A stretch of DNA of 64,000 nt, taken from Devosia sp. 66-22. Lineage in GTDB: Bacteria > Pseudomonadota > Alphaproteobacteria > Rhizobiales > Devosiaceae. How positions within the stretch are numbered: the stretch's first letter is position 1; each line of letters starts with the position of its first letter. Of this stretch, positions 8,515 to 17,846 are shown piece by piece. The notes below the pieces were generated by a model, which was not told the DNA's origin, ran no database searches, and saw only the letters and a list, made by a program, of their open reading frames with translations. The stretch lies in contig MKUZ01000008.1 in assembly GCA_001899065.1 (NCBI GenBank), positions 119,110-183,109 on the forward strand, given 5' to 3'. A program made the translations under genes and the position numbers.

Positions 8515-9710
8515 GCCGGCTTCCGCGAGCGCAGCACCAGCATCAGCCCGATGCCGGCGAGCAGCCCCCAGAACGCCCCGCCAATGCCCAGCAGGGTGAT
8601 GCCAGAGGCCGTGGTGACGAAGGTGACGATCGCGGGCAATCGCGTCTCCTCCGCCGTGAGGCCGGCAGCCAGCGCCGAAGCAAGGCTCGGCAGCAGAGCG
8701 AGGCCGGCGACCGCCTGGATCAGGATGGGCGGCGATGCCGCGATGAAGGCAGCGGCCAGCGTCGCGAGGAGGGCGAGAGCGAAATAGGTGAAACCCGCCG
8801 CGACCGGTGCGACCCAGCGCTTCTGCGGATCGGGATGCGCTTCGGGGCCGGCCGCGAGGGCGGCGGTGATCGCCGCAAGGTTCACGGTCAGTCCGCCGAA
8901 CAGCGCGATCGCCGCGCTTGCCGCGCCCGTCAGCACGAACGGGCTGCGCGCCTCGACCTCGTAGCCATTCGCCCGCATCACCGCGATGCCGGTCAGGTTC
9001 TGCGATGCCATGGTGATGACAAAGAGCGGCAAGGCGACCTTCACCAGCGCATCGAGCGTGAAGGTGGGCATCACGAAGGCGAGGGTCGGCAGGGTCACGT
9101 CGAGGCCCGTGCCGCTGCCGCTCATCGACCAGCCGATCTCGATCGCCGCCACCAGCACCGCCAGCGGCACGGCGTAGCGGCGCACGAAAACCAGTCCCAG
9201 CACCCAGGCCGCGAGGATGGGGAGCGCCAGCATCGGCACTTCGGCGACCGCCTTGACCGGCGCGAGGCAGAGGCTCAGCAGCACGCCCGCCAGCATGGCC
9301 GCCGCGACGGCCTGCGGGATCATGGCGACGGCCCGCGCCAGCGGCCGGAGGAGACCTGAGGCGATCACCAGCACCGCGACAATGATGAACGCGCCGGTGA
9401 CCGCCGGAAAGCCGCCCTCGACCGGCTGCAGCGTGAGCAGGAAGGCGGCGCCCGGCGTCGACCAGGCAAAGCTCAGCGGCAGCTTCCGCCGCCAGGCGAT
9501 CACCGTGTTGAGCAGGCCGAGCGCGAGGCAGACGACAAACAGGCCCGAGGCCGCTTCCGTCGGCGCGGCGCCCGCATGGGCGAGCCCGGAGAGCACCAGG
9601 GTGAACGTGCTGGCATAGCCGACAAGGGCCGCGAGGATCCCCGCCATTGCCGGTTGTGCGACGTCGTTCACTCCAAAAGCGTGCGAACTTTCTACTGTCT
9701 TTTGCGACAT
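8511..9710 (-). CDS. BenE family benzoate/H+ symporter-like transporter
   Basis: 399 residues, strongly hydrophobic with about 11-12 predicted transmembrane segments. The start at 9710 (MSQKTVESSHAF) has aggtgag in front; longer in-frame extensions run back into the tRNA-Cys gene and are rejected. Family features include AWSTPGAAFLL, the internal repeat pattern, and ITMASQNLTGIAVMRANGY, all typical of BenE. The family is named for benzoate uptake. No aromatic-degradation gene is nearby, so the substrate is unknown. Confidence 0.88.
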   Translation of the reverse strand: MSQKTVESSHAFGVNDVAQPAMAGILAALVGYASTFTLVLSGLAHAGAAPTEAASGLFVVCLALGLLNTVIAWRRKLPLSFAWSTPGAAFLLTLQPVEGGFPAVTGAFIIVAVLVIASGLLRPLARAVAMIPQAVAAAMLAGVLLSLCLAPVKAVAEVPMLALPILAAWVLGLVFVRRYAVPLAVLVAAIEIGWSMSGSGTGLDVTLPTLAFVMPTFTLDALVKVALPLFVITMASQNLTGIAVMRANGYEVEARSPFVLTGAASAAIALFGGLTVNLAAITAALAAGPEAHPDPQKRWVAPVAAGFTYFALALLATLAAAFIAASPPILIQAVAGLALLPSLASALAAGLTAEETRLPAIVTFVTTASGITLLGIGGAFWGLLAGIGLMLVLRSRKPA

Positions 9711-9754
9711 CTCACCTGCGCTTTTGGTGGAGCGACGGGCCGGCCAAGCCCGGA

Positions 9755-9784
9755 TTGTTGCTATGTTAATGCCTTTCGTATAGC
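9755..9784 (+). promoter_or_regulatory. Candidate promoter of tRNA-Cys
   Basis: TTGTTG (9755-9760) and TATAGC (9779-9784) are separated by 18 bases and lie 18 bases before the tRNA. The region also contains the divergent benE-like promoter. Confidence 0.35.
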
Positions 9785-9801
9785 ACCCCAGCCGTTGGCG
9801 A

Positions 9802-9875
9802 GGCCACGTGGCGGAGTGGTTACGCAGCGGATTGCAAATCCGTGTATTCCGGTTCGATTCCGGACGTGGCCTCCA
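9802..9875 (+). tRNA. tRNA-Cys (GCA)
   Basis: 74 nt with encoded CCA. The acceptor arms are GGCCACG and CGTGGCC. The anticodon stem-loop GGATTGCAAATCC gives anticodon GCA. The T arm is CCGGTTCGATTCCGG. Confidence 0.96.
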
Positions 9876-9958
9876 GCACCCTCCCTCCTTGATTTGCGTC
9901 AAAGCGCGCTGCGCACCACCTGTTAGGCGTGTGGGCATCACCGATGCAGGAGGTTGCC

Positions 9959-10408
9959 TTGTACAAGCACATCATTGTCGCCATCGACGGCACCGAACTG
10001 ACGCCGAAGGTTCTCGAACACGCCCTGGCGATCGCCCGGGAAGCCGGGGCGAAGGTCGAGGTCGTGACGGTCACCGAACCCTCCGTCCTCGTCGCGCCCG
10101 GGGCCGAGCTGATCACGATCTCCACGCGCGAGCTCCTCGAAGAGCTCGAGAAGGCCAAGGCGGCGGAGGCGCGGGCGATCCTCGCCGGCGTCCAGGACGC
10201 CGTGAAGGCGTCCGGCGTGAGCGCCGACTACCGGCATGTCCGCCAGCAGATCCCGTCCGATGGAATCATCCAGGTGGCCGAAGAGCTTGGCGCCGACCTT
10301 ATCGTCATGGGGTCGCACGGCCGGCGCGGCATCAAGCGGCTGCTGCTGGGCAGCCAGGCGAGCGATGTCCTGGCGCGCAGCAAGGTGCCGGTGCTGATCG
10401 TCAAATAG
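9959..10408 (+). CDS. Universal stress protein (UspA family)
   Basis: 149 residues. The chosen start is TTG at 9959, because a perfect aggagg (9948-9953) ends 5 bases before it. An in-frame ATG at 9944 would place that site inside the gene. The protein opens with YKHIIVAIDGTELTPKVLEHAL and ends with the nucleotide-binding motif GSHGRRGIKRLLLGSQAS (G-2X-G-9X-G-S), so it is of the ATP-binding UspA type. Such proteins are made under starvation or stress. It is a single gene between tRNA-Cys and pcm. Confidence 0.92.
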   Translation: MYKHIIVAIDGTELTPKVLEHALAIAREAGAKVEVVTVTEPSVLVAPGAELITISTRELLEELEKAKAAEARAILAGVQDAVKASGVSADYRHVRQQIPSDGIIQVAEELGADLIVMGSHGRRGIKRLLLGSQASDVLARSKVPVLIVK

Positions 10409-10484
10409 CCGCTCCGGCGCGCGCTTGCCGCCCGTCGGTCACGGCGCTATGCACGGCGGATCAAGAGCTTCAGCAGGGCCTCAG

Positions 10485-11138
10485 ATGACCGACTACGACC
10501 GCGCGCGCAAAGTGATGGTGGACAACCAGCTTCGGACCGCCGGAATCACCGACCGGCGGCTGTTGGCCGCGATGGGCGAGGTGCCGCGCGAGCGGTTCGT
10601 CCCCGAGGTTCGGCGCGGCCTTGCCTATATTGACGAGGCGATTCCGGTGGGCGGCGCGCGCAAGCTGGGCGCCCCGGCGCCGTTCGCCAAGCTCGTCCAG
10701 CTTGCCGAGATCGACGGCACCGATCATGTGCTCGATCTGGGATGCGGCACCGGCTATTCCGCCATGGTTCTTGGCCGGCTCGGGGCGAGCGTCGTGGCCG
10801 TCGAGAGCGAACCGGCGCTGGCGGCGGAAGCCCGCTTCACGCTGGGCGCGGTCGGGGCGACCAACGTCACGGTGGTCGACGGCCCGCTCGAAACCGCCGG
10901 CAAATCGAAGGGCCCCTACGACGTGATCGTCATCGAGGGGGTGGTCGAGCAGGTCGCCGATGCGCTGTTCGCCCAGCTCAAGCCCGAAGGCCGGCTCGTC
11001 GCCCTGGTCGCCGAACGCGGCCGCCCGGCGGTGGCGCACCTGTTCGCGCGCTCCGGCAAGGGCATCGCGTCGCGCGCCGTGTTCGACGCACAACTGCCGC
11101 CGCTCGCGCCCCGGCAGGACGACCGCTTCGTCTTCTGA
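10485..11138 (+). CDS. pcm: Protein-L-isoaspartate O-methyltransferase
   Basis: 217 residues from ATG 10485 (MTDYDRARKVMVDNQLR), with cagcaggg just upstream. It repairs isoaspartyl residues in damaged proteins using S-adenosylmethionine. Seen are the N-terminal MVDNQLRTAGI, the substrate segment DEAIPVGGARKLGAP, and SAM motif I LDLGCGTGYSAMVLGRL (about residues 84-100). In Rhizobiales this pcm copy commonly sits directly upstream of tolC, as here. It shares no overlap with tolC, which has its own 151-bp leader. Confidence 0.92.
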   Translation: MTDYDRARKVMVDNQLRTAGITDRRLLAAMGEVPRERFVPEVRRGLAYIDEAIPVGGARKLGAPAPFAKLVQLAEIDGTDHVLDLGCGTGYSAMVLGRLGASVVAVESEPALAAEARFTLGAVGATNVTVVDGPLETAGKSKGPYDVIVIEGVVEQVADALFAQLKPEGRLVALVAERGRPAVAHLFARSGKGIASRAVFDAQLPPLAPRQDDRFVF

Positions 11139-11170
11139 CGGGCACGGCGCCCTACTAAACCGCGCGTACC

Positions 11171-11210
11171 ATGTGTTGCCCTTGCACCACGCGATGGGCA
11201 AATCACACAT
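11171..11210. promoter_or_regulatory. Imperfect inverted repeat upstream of tolC
   Basis: ATGTGTTGCCC and GGGCA-aatc-ACACAT face each other across about 14 bases, with a four-base bulge in the right arm. It is 80 bases before the tolC start. It may be a regulator binding site or an RNA hairpin. No regulator gene is adjacent. Confidence 0.3.
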
Positions 11211-11289
11211 TAAATTTTCGCAGCCCTTGCGCGCAAAAGTTGTCGGACCCAACTGCGCGGCATAGGGTGCATGGGCTCGGAGGCAGTTG

Positions 11290-12657
11290 ATGTTGTTTTC
11301 TCGTAGTGTGCGTGCGGGCGCACTTGCCCTTTTGTTTTGTTCGTTGCCGGCCCTGGCCCACGCTGAAACGCTGCGTGAGGCGCTGACCAGCGCTTACGTC
11401 AATAATCCCTCGATCCTGTCGGCGCTGCTCAACGTCAAGTCGACCGCCGAGAACATCGCCATGGCGAAGTCGGCCAAGCTGCCCACCATCGGCGCTACGA
11501 TCAGCGGTCAGAACAGTTACACCTTCGATGGCACCAACGATCTGGGGGTGCCGTCGGTCAATGTCGGCGTCACCTACAACCAGACGCTGTTCGACAATTT
11601 CAAGAGCGACGCGGATATCGAGGCGGCGCGCGCCATCACGGAAGCCAGCCGCTACTCGCTGCAGAACTCCGAGCAGAACGTCTTCCTTGCGGTGGTCCAG
11701 GCCTACATGGGTGTCATCCGCGACACCCAGCTCGTCCAGCTCCGCCAGGAGAACGTGAAGTTCTACCAGGCGCAGGTGCAGAGCGCGCAGGACAGGCTCG
11801 ACATCGGCGAAGGCACCAAGATCGACGTGTCGCAGGCCCAGGCACGCCTCGCGCAGGGTACCGCCTCCTATCAGGCTGCCGTCGCAAGTCTCGAGACCAG
11901 CCAGGCGAGCTACGAGCGTTATGTCGGCCACAAGCCCAAGAACCTCACGACCACCTACCGGCTCGGCACGCTGATGCCCAAGAGCCTCGACGCGGCGATC
12001 AACGAGGCCGTGTCGTCGCACCCGGCGATTCTAGCGGCCAAGGCAGGCGTGCGCGCCGCGCAGGCCGGCTCGGACTCGGCCAATGCGGCGTTTGGCCCGA
12101 CCCTCAACTTCACCAGTTCCATCGGCAGCACCGTGCTCGGGCCCGGCTCGCTGCTCGGACCCAACGATCCGTCGCCGCGCGTCTCGGCGGGCTTCAGCCT
12201 GTCGATCCCGATCTATGGCGGCGGCCGCTATGGGTCCAGCATCCGCAAGGCCAACATCGAGCAGATCAAGAGCGAGGTCGACGCGCTCGCTACCCGGGAC
12301 CAGATCAAGGAATCGGTGATCTCCGCCTGGAGCTCGCTGCAGAACGCCAACGCCCAGATCGAATCCGCCAACACTGCCGTCGCGTCGGGTGAGCTGTCGC
12401 TCGATGGTGTCGTGCAGTCGCGCGATGTCGGGCAGGCGACCACGCTTGACGTCCTCAACGCGCAGTCGGAGCTGACCTCGATCCGCGAGGGCCTGATCCA
12501 GGCCAACGCCGCCAAGGTCATCGCGTCCTTCGCGCTGGTTGCCGCCACCGGCCACCTGACGGCTGCGGATCTGTCGCTCGATGTCGAGGTGAAGACCGGC
12601 GAGGAGTACATCGCCAAGGTCGAGGACGTCTGGCAGGAGCTTCGCGCGCTCGACTAG
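11290..12657 (+). CDS. tolC: TolC family outer membrane efflux channel
   Basis: 455 residues from ATG 11290, six bases after ggagg; the in-frame TTG at 11287 is too close to that site. A Sec signal peptide (ALALLFCSLPALAHA) is followed by two outer-membrane-factor repeats: TLREALTSAYVNNPSILSAL and the later DAAINEAVSSHPAILAAKAG. Long Gln/Ala-rich helical stretches lie in between. It forms the trimeric outer membrane exit duct for type I secretion or RND efflux. The gene order pcm-tolC-popZ-valS is common in Rhizobiales. The MMPL pump elsewhere in the window need not use it. Confidence 0.94.
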   Translation: MLFSRSVRAGALALLFCSLPALAHAETLREALTSAYVNNPSILSALLNVKSTAENIAMAKSAKLPTIGATISGQNSYTFDGTNDLGVPSVNVGVTYNQTLFDNFKSDADIEAARAITEASRYSLQNSEQNVFLAVVQAYMGVIRDTQLVQLRQENVKFYQAQVQSAQDRLDIGEGTKIDVSQAQARLAQGTASYQAAVASLETSQASYERYVGHKPKNLTTTYRLGTLMPKSLDAAINEAVSSHPAILAAKAGVRAAQAGSDSANAAFGPTLNFTSSIGSTVLGPGSLLGPNDPSPRVSAGFSLSIPIYGGGRYGSSIRKANIEQIKSEVDALATRDQIKESVISAWSSLQNANAQIESANTAVASGELSLDGVVQSRDVGQATTLDVLNAQSELTSIREGLIQANAAKVIASFALVAATGHLTAADLSLDVEVKTGEEYIAKVEDVWQELRALD

Positions 12658-12840
12658 TAGCCGCCGGACTCCCGTTCTGGCGCCGGATCGCTCGGAATCC
12701 TGAGCTTTCTTGGGGAAGACGCGGCCGCGCGCCGCGCCCGCGCTTCGCGCAAATCGCGTTCTGCGGTTAAAGTATTCCGTGACGAATCAAGCGCATTTTG
12801 CGGTGAGGGCGCCCTTCGTCCGGTTTGGAATGAGGCCTTA

Positions 12841-13611
12841 ATGAATAAGCCGGCGCCTAAAGAGCCGTCGATGGATGAGATTCTGTCGTCCATTCGGCAG
12901 ATCATTGCCGACGACGATGCGTCCGCCGCGCCCGCTCCGGCCAAATCCGCCCCGATGGCTGCCGCGGCTCCCGCGCCGCGCCCGGTGATGCCGCCGCCGG
13001 CCGCGCGGCAGGCGCCGGAGCCGCTGGCGCTTTCTCCGTCGCAGATGATTCCTGCCAAGCCAGCGCCTGTGCCGGCTGCGGTCCCGGAACCCGAGCCGGA
13101 GGCGGCGCCCTCGGTGGCGATGGATTTCGCCTCCATGCTGTCGGACATTGAGGAACCCGAACCCGAGCCCATGGCGGCCATCCTGCAGGGCGAGCCCGAA
13201 CTGATCGACCCCGAGGACGTGGCCTTCGAGGCCGACCCCGAGCCGGCGCCCACGCCCGCTCCGCCCCCGATCGCCCGTGTCCAGCAGCCGGCGCCCCGTC
13301 CGGTCGAGGCGGCGCGGCCCGCTCCGCGTCCTGCCGCTTCGGTGGCGCAGGCCGCGCCGATGCCCGATCCGACGCTGTCCTCGGACATGGCGGAGCAGCT
13401 CCTTGCGCCAGCGACCGACGCGGCCGTGCAGGGCGCCATGTCCCGTCTCGGTTCGCTTGCCGGTACCGGGATCGGCAGCATGACGGTCGAGGCCATGATC
13501 CGCGACATGCTGCGTCCGATGCTCAAGGACTGGCTGGACGAGAACCTTCCGGCCCTCGTCGAACGCATGGTCGAAAAGGAAATCTCGAGGATTTCCCGCG
13601 GCGTGAAATGA
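12841..13611 (+). CDS. PopZ-like polar organising protein (DUF2497)
   Basis: 256 residues with three parts. A short conserved N-terminal helix (MDEILSSIRQIIADDD, 11-26) is followed by a long Pro/Ala/Glu-rich acidic linker (about 30-170). A conserved C-terminal helical region ends in MLKDWLDENLPALVERMVEK and EISRISRG. This is the architecture of PopZ, which forms polar condensates that anchor the chromosome origin and cell-cycle kinases in Caulobacter and marks the growing pole in Agrobacterium. Its position before valS supports orthology. Low-complexity linkers make exact alignment impossible by eye. Confidence 0.85.
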   Translation: MNKPAPKEPSMDEILSSIRQIIADDDASAAPAPAKSAPMAAAAPAPRPVMPPPAARQAPEPLALSPSQMIPAKPAPVPAAVPEPEPEAAPSVAMDFASMLSDIEEPEPEPMAAILQGEPELIDPEDVAFEADPEPAPTPAPPPIARVQQPAPRPVEAARPAPRPAASVAQAAPMPDPTLSSDMAEQLLAPATDAAVQGAMSRLGSLAGTGIGSMTVEAMIRDMLRPMLKDWLDENLPALVERMVEKEISRISRGVK

Positions 13612-13725
13612 GCCGGTTACCGGCGCGCCAGTTGACTTGAGGCCACGGCCTTTGCTTTAGACCCACAACCAATTCCGCCCGCCGGCGACCACCAGTCCCG
13701 CGGGCCGTTGCCGCTGGACCAGACG

Positions 13726-16569
13726 ATGCTCGAGAAAACCTACGAACCCGGCGCGGTCGAAGACCGCATCTACAAGGCGTGGCTGGATGCCCAGGCCTTC
13801 AAGGCCGGGGCAGGGGCGCGACCCGGCGCCGAGACCTTCACCATCGTCATCCCGCCGCCCAATGTGACGGGCTCTCTGCACATCGGGCACGCGCTCAACA
13901 ACACCATTCAGGACGTGCTCGTCCGCTACAACCGCATGCGCGGCAAGGACGTGCTGTGGCAGCCGGGGACCGACCACGCCGGCATCGCCACGCAGATGAT
14001 CGTCGAGCGCCAGCTCATGGAGCGGCAGGAGCCCGGTCGCCGCGAGATGGGCAGGGAGAAGTTCCTCGAGCGCGTGTGGGAGTGGAAGGCCGAAAGCGGC
14101 GGCACCATCATCAATCAGTTGAAGCGCCTGGGCGCGTCGGCCGACTGGTCGCGCGAACGCTTCACCATGGACGAAGGCCTCAGCGACGCCGTTCGCAAGG
14201 TGTTCATCGAGCTGTGGAAGAAGGGACTCATCTATCGCGCCAAGCGGCTGGTGAACTGGCACCCCGGTCTTGAGACCGCGATCTCCGACCTTGAGGTCGA
14301 GAACATCGAGGTCGCCGGCAAGATGTGGCACCTGAGCTACCCCATCGAGGACTCGACCGAGGCGATCGTGGTGGCCACGACCCGCCCCGAGACGATGCTG
14401 GGCGACGTCGCGGTGGCCGTGCATCCGGACGATCCGCGCTACAAGGGCGTGATCGGCAAATATGCGATCCTGCCCATCGTCGGCCGGCGCATCCCGATCG
14501 TTGCCGACGAATATGCCGATCCCGAGCTCGGCTCGGGCGCGGTCAAAATCACGCCGGCGCACGACTTCAACGACTTCGAGGTCGGCCAGCGACACCACCT
14601 CAAGCCCATCAACATCTTCACGCCGTCCGCCCACATCAATGCGTCGGCGCCCAAGGAGTATCGCGGGCTCGACCGCTTCGAGGCGCGCAAGAAGGTGCTT
14701 GCCGACCTCGAAGCGCTGGGGGCGGTGCTGTGGGTCGAAGACAAGAAGATCATGGTGCCGCACGATGAAAAGACCAAGCAGGTCATCATCGAGCCGTTCC
14801 TCACCGACCAGTGGTTCGTGAACGCCGAGGAACTGGCGAAGCCGGCGATCGAATCCGTCCGCGCCGGGCGGACGAAGTTCGTCCCCGAGAGCTGGCAGAA
14901 CACCTATTTCGCCTGGATGGAAAACATCAAGCCGTGGACCATCTCGCGGCAGCTCTGGTGGGGCCACCAGATTCCGGCCTGGTACGGCCCGCGCATCCAC
15001 ACCGATCCCGAATTCGGCAAGCTCGACGCCGGCTTCAAGACCTTCGTCGCCGAGACTGAGGATGACGCCAAAAAGCAGGCGATCGCCTATTACGGCCGCG
15101 CCGTCGAGATGCATGAGACCGGCATTGGCTCGAGCCCGTTCCAGAAGGCCGTTGCCGAGTTCGAGCAGATCCAGCGCGACCGGGCCAACCCCACCGTGTG
15201 GGCAACCCGCAAGGCGTCCGATCCCTTCGCCGAGCTCAGCGACAACAAGGTGCCGCTGCATCGCGACGAAGACGTGCTCGACACTTGGTTCTCGTCCGCA
15301 CTGTGGCCATTCTCGACGCTGGGCTGGCCGGCGCAGACGCCCGAGCTTGCCCGCTACTACCCGACGGATGTGCTGGTCACCGGCTTCGACATCATCTTCT
15401 TCTGGGTCGCCCGGATGATGATGATGGGCCTCGAATTCATGGGCAAGGAGCCGTTCCACACGGTCTACGTCCACGCGCTCGTCCGCGACGAGCACGGCCA
15501 GAAGATGAGCAAGACCAAGGGCAACGTCATCGATCCGCTCAAGCTGATCGACGAGTACGGCGCCGATGCGACGCGCTTCACCATGGCGGCGATGGCCGCG
15601 CAGGGTCGCGACATGCGGCTCGCGATCGCGCGCGTCGAGGGCTACCGCAACTTCGTCACGAAACTCTGGAACGCCGCTCGCTTCCTCGAGATGAACGGCT
15701 GCGTGCGCCGCGCCGACTACAATCCGGCGCGCATCAACATGCCGCTCAACCGCTGGCTGGTTGGCGCCACGGCGCGTGCCGTCACCGAGGTCCAGACCAA
15801 GATCGAAGAGTACAAGTTCAACGAAGCGGCGAACGCGGCCTACGACTTCGTCTGGGGCACCTATTGTGACTGGTATGTCGAGCTGGCCAAGCCGGTTCTC
15901 ACCGGCGAGCAGGAAGCCGAAAAGCAGGAAACGCAGGCGACCGCGGCCTTCGTGCTCGACCAGATCCTCAAGCTCCTCCATCCCTTCATGCCGTTCGTCA
16001 CCGAGGAACTCTGGGGCGAGACCGGCAAGGCCGGTTCGGCGCGAGACAGGCAGTTGATCGTTTCCGAGTGGCCGATGCTGCTCGGCTACGAGGACAAGCA
16101 GGCCGACGCCGAGATGGAGTGGCTGATCGCAGCCGTGTCCGGCATCCGCTCGGTGCGCACGGAAATGAATGTGCCCGCCGGCGCCAAGATTCCGCTGGTG
16201 ATCGTGGGAGCAGGGCAGGAGACCGGCACCCGCGTCGAGAGCCAGCTCCAGGCGCTGATCCGCATGGCCCGCCTCGAGAAGGTGGACTATGGCAGCGACG
16301 TGCCGTCGGGCTCGGCACAGATCGTGCTCGGCGAGGCGACCTTCGCCCTGCCGCTCGCCGGCATCATCGATATCGACGCCGAGCGGGGGCGCCTCAAGCG
16401 CGAGGTGGCCAAGGAAGAAGTCGAGATCGAAAAGATCGACAAGAAGCTGGGCAATGAGCAGTTCGTCGCCAAGGCCAAGCCCGAAGTCATCGAAGAGCAG
16501 CATACGCGCCGCGCCGAAGCGGTGGAGCGCCGCGACCGCCTCCTGGCCGCGCTGTCCAGGCTGAGCTGA
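13726..16569 (+). CDS. valS: Valine--tRNA ligase
   Basis: 947 residues from ATG 13726 (MLEKTYEPGAVEDRIYKAW), the usual N-terminus in this order. The TTG at 13708 would add six residues. It charges tRNA-Val. Seen are the HIGH signature NVTGSLHIGHALNNT, an editing (CP1) domain around TTRPETMLGDVAVAVHPDD, the KMSKTKG signature, and a C-terminal coiled-coil tRNA-binding arm (KEEVEIEKIDKKLGNEQF). A short 114-bp spacer containing the palindrome AGGCCacGGCCT separates it from the popZ-like gene. Confidence 0.97.
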   Translation: MLEKTYEPGAVEDRIYKAWLDAQAFKAGAGARPGAETFTIVIPPPNVTGSLHIGHALNNTIQDVLVRYNRMRGKDVLWQPGTDHAGIATQMIVERQLMERQEPGRREMGREKFLERVWEWKAESGGTIINQLKRLGASADWSRERFTMDEGLSDAVRKVFIELWKKGLIYRAKRLVNWHPGLETAISDLEVENIEVAGKMWHLSYPIEDSTEAIVVATTRPETMLGDVAVAVHPDDPRYKGVIGKYAILPIVGRRIPIVADEYADPELGSGAVKITPAHDFNDFEVGQRHHLKPINIFTPSAHINASAPKEYRGLDRFEARKKVLADLEALGAVLWVEDKKIMVPHDEKTKQVIIEPFLTDQWFVNAEELAKPAIESVRAGRTKFVPESWQNTYFAWMENIKPWTISRQLWWGHQIPAWYGPRIHTDPEFGKLDAGFKTFVAETEDDAKKQAIAYYGRAVEMHETGIGSSPFQKAVAEFEQIQRDRANPTVWATRKASDPFAELSDNKVPLHRDEDVLDTWFSSALWPFSTLGWPAQTPELARYYPTDVLVTGFDIIFFWVARMMMMGLEFMGKEPFHTVYVHALVRDEHGQKMSKTKGNVIDPLKLIDEYGADATRFTMAAMAAQGRDMRLAIARVEGYRNFVTKLWNAARFLEMNGCVRRADYNPARINMPLNRWLVGATARAVTEVQTKIEEYKFNEAANAAYDFVWGTYCDWYVELAKPVLTGEQEAEKQETQATAAFVLDQILKLLHPFMPFVTEELWGETGKAGSARDRQLIVSEWPMLLGYEDKQADAEMEWLIAAVSGIRSVRTEMNVPAGAKIPLVIVGAGQETGTRVESQLQALIRMARLEKVDYGSDVPSGSAQIVLGEATFALPLAGIIDIDAERGRLKREVAKEEVEIEKIDKKLGNEQFVAKAKPEVIEEQHTRRAEAVERRDRLLAALSRLS

Positions 16570-16570
16570 C

Positions 16571-17572
16571 ATGGGTGACGCCATCGACAGACGTGAGCGC
16601 CCACCGGTCAAGGACTGGATGAGCGTTCTCATCTTCGATGGCCGCGGCGGGGTGCGCAAGCTTACCGACGAGGAGGAAACCCAGCCCTACAGCGTGCCGC
16701 AGAAGGGCTTCGTCTTCATCTCCGGCAACGCCCGCTCGCCCGATTTCAAGGTCTGGCTGCGCGAGGAGCTGGGCGATTTCATCTCGGACATGATCTCCGT
16801 TCCCTCCACCCGCACGCGCTGCGTGGTGATGGAAGACAAGGCGATGGTCATGCTGCGCGTGCCGCGGCCCAACGCTTCGCCGGAGGATGTCGGCCGGCAG
16901 CTGCTCAGCCTCTGGCTCGAAAAGGGCAAGGTGATCGTCTCGTCCGAGCTCAACATCCCCGAGTTTCTCGGCGTGGCGCAGTGGCAGGCGAGCCACCACG
17001 CGCCGTTGTCGCCGGCCGACCTCGTTGCCCGGCTCGGCCTCCGCGCCGCCGACCGGCTCGAGCCGCTGATCGAGCGGCTGGGCGACAATCTCGACTCCAT
17101 CGAGGAAGGGCTGATGCTCGATCGCCGCCACGACGTGCGCGCCAAGCTCGCGCATCTGCGGCGCAACCTCATCAGCTTCCGCCGCCTGATCTGGCCGCAG
17201 CGCGACGTGCTCAACACGCTGGAAATCGAGGATCTGAGCTTCTTTACGCCGCGCGACCGCGTCCGGCTGCGCGAGGCCTCGTCGCGCTCGGCCCGCCTGG
17301 GCGATGAATTGCAGGCCCTCTCCGAGCGTGCCGTGCTCGTGCACGAACAGATTCTCGATACCCGCGCCGAGCAGATGAACAAGACAATGCTGTTGCTCAC
17401 TGCAGTCACGGTCATCCTCATGCCGCTCACCGTGATTTCCGGCGTCCTGGGCATGAACGTCGCCGGCATTCCCTATGCCGACAGCCCTTACGCCTTCTGG
17501 ATCGTCGCCGGTTCCCTGGCCCTCATCGGTGCCGCGCTGTTCGTCCTCATGCGCCGGGTGAAGTGGCTCTGA
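16571..17572 (+). CDS. ZntB/CorA-type divalent metal transporter
   Basis: 333 residues. A large cytoplasmic alpha/beta domain with a long helix (about 150-260) is followed by two C-terminal transmembrane helices. The selectivity motif GMNVAGIPY follows the first helix (VTVILMPLTVISGVLGMN). GMN-type proteins form pentameric channels; the extended GMNxxGIP form is typical of ZntB, linked to zinc transport. It begins one base after the valS stop and is therefore probably co-transcribed with it. Confidence 0.88.
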   Translation: MGDAIDRRERPPVKDWMSVLIFDGRGGVRKLTDEEETQPYSVPQKGFVFISGNARSPDFKVWLREELGDFISDMISVPSTRTRCVVMEDKAMVMLRVPRPNASPEDVGRQLLSLWLEKGKVIVSSELNIPEFLGVAQWQASHHAPLSPADLVARLGLRAADRLEPLIERLGDNLDSIEEGLMLDRRHDVRAKLAHLRRNLISFRRLIWPQRDVLNTLEIEDLSFFTPRDRVRLREASSRSARLGDELQALSERAVLVHEQILDTRAEQMNKTMLLLTAVTVILMPLTVISGVLGMNVAGIPYADSPYAFWIVAGSLALIGAALFVLMRRVKWL

Positions 17573-17788
17573 CCGCCCCGGCTGTGCCTTTCCTGCAACA
17601 GCCATTCTGAATCCCATTCATCTGCCGTTCAGGCAACCATTTGATCACCCGCCACGCCACAATCTCTCCCCAAACAAAGGTGAGGACCGAAGGCGTAGGG
17701 CGGGCATGTTTTTCTGGGGCAGCGTCTCAGTTTGAGGGGCGTACCAGACTGGCCTGATCCGACCTTGCACCCTGGCTGCGCTGCGCCC

Positions 17789-17816
17789 TAAAGCGCTTCT
17801 GTTTGGAAGCGCTCTA
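17789..17816. repeat. Palindromic hairpin upstream of ilvD
   Basis: AGCGCTTC (17792-17799) and GAAGCGCT (17806-17813) form a perfect 8-bp inverted repeat with a 6-base loop, partly extended by outer A-T pairs. It ends about 30 bases before ilvD. Read on the minus strand it contains TAGAGCGCTTCC, which recurs with one change at 55032-55043. It may be a dispersed intergenic repeat or an operator. The rest of the 274-bp gap (17573-17846) holds nothing else I can identify. Confidence 0.4.
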
Positions 17817-17846
17817 AAGAGTGGGCGGTTCAGGGAGAGTGGGAAG

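Noticed and set aside
13657..16659. A 1000-codon open frame on the minus strand opposite valS
   Set aside because: It is the antisense shadow of a GC-rich gene: Asp/Leu/Arg/Gly/His-rich sequence with no recognisable domain, while valS on the other strand is complete.
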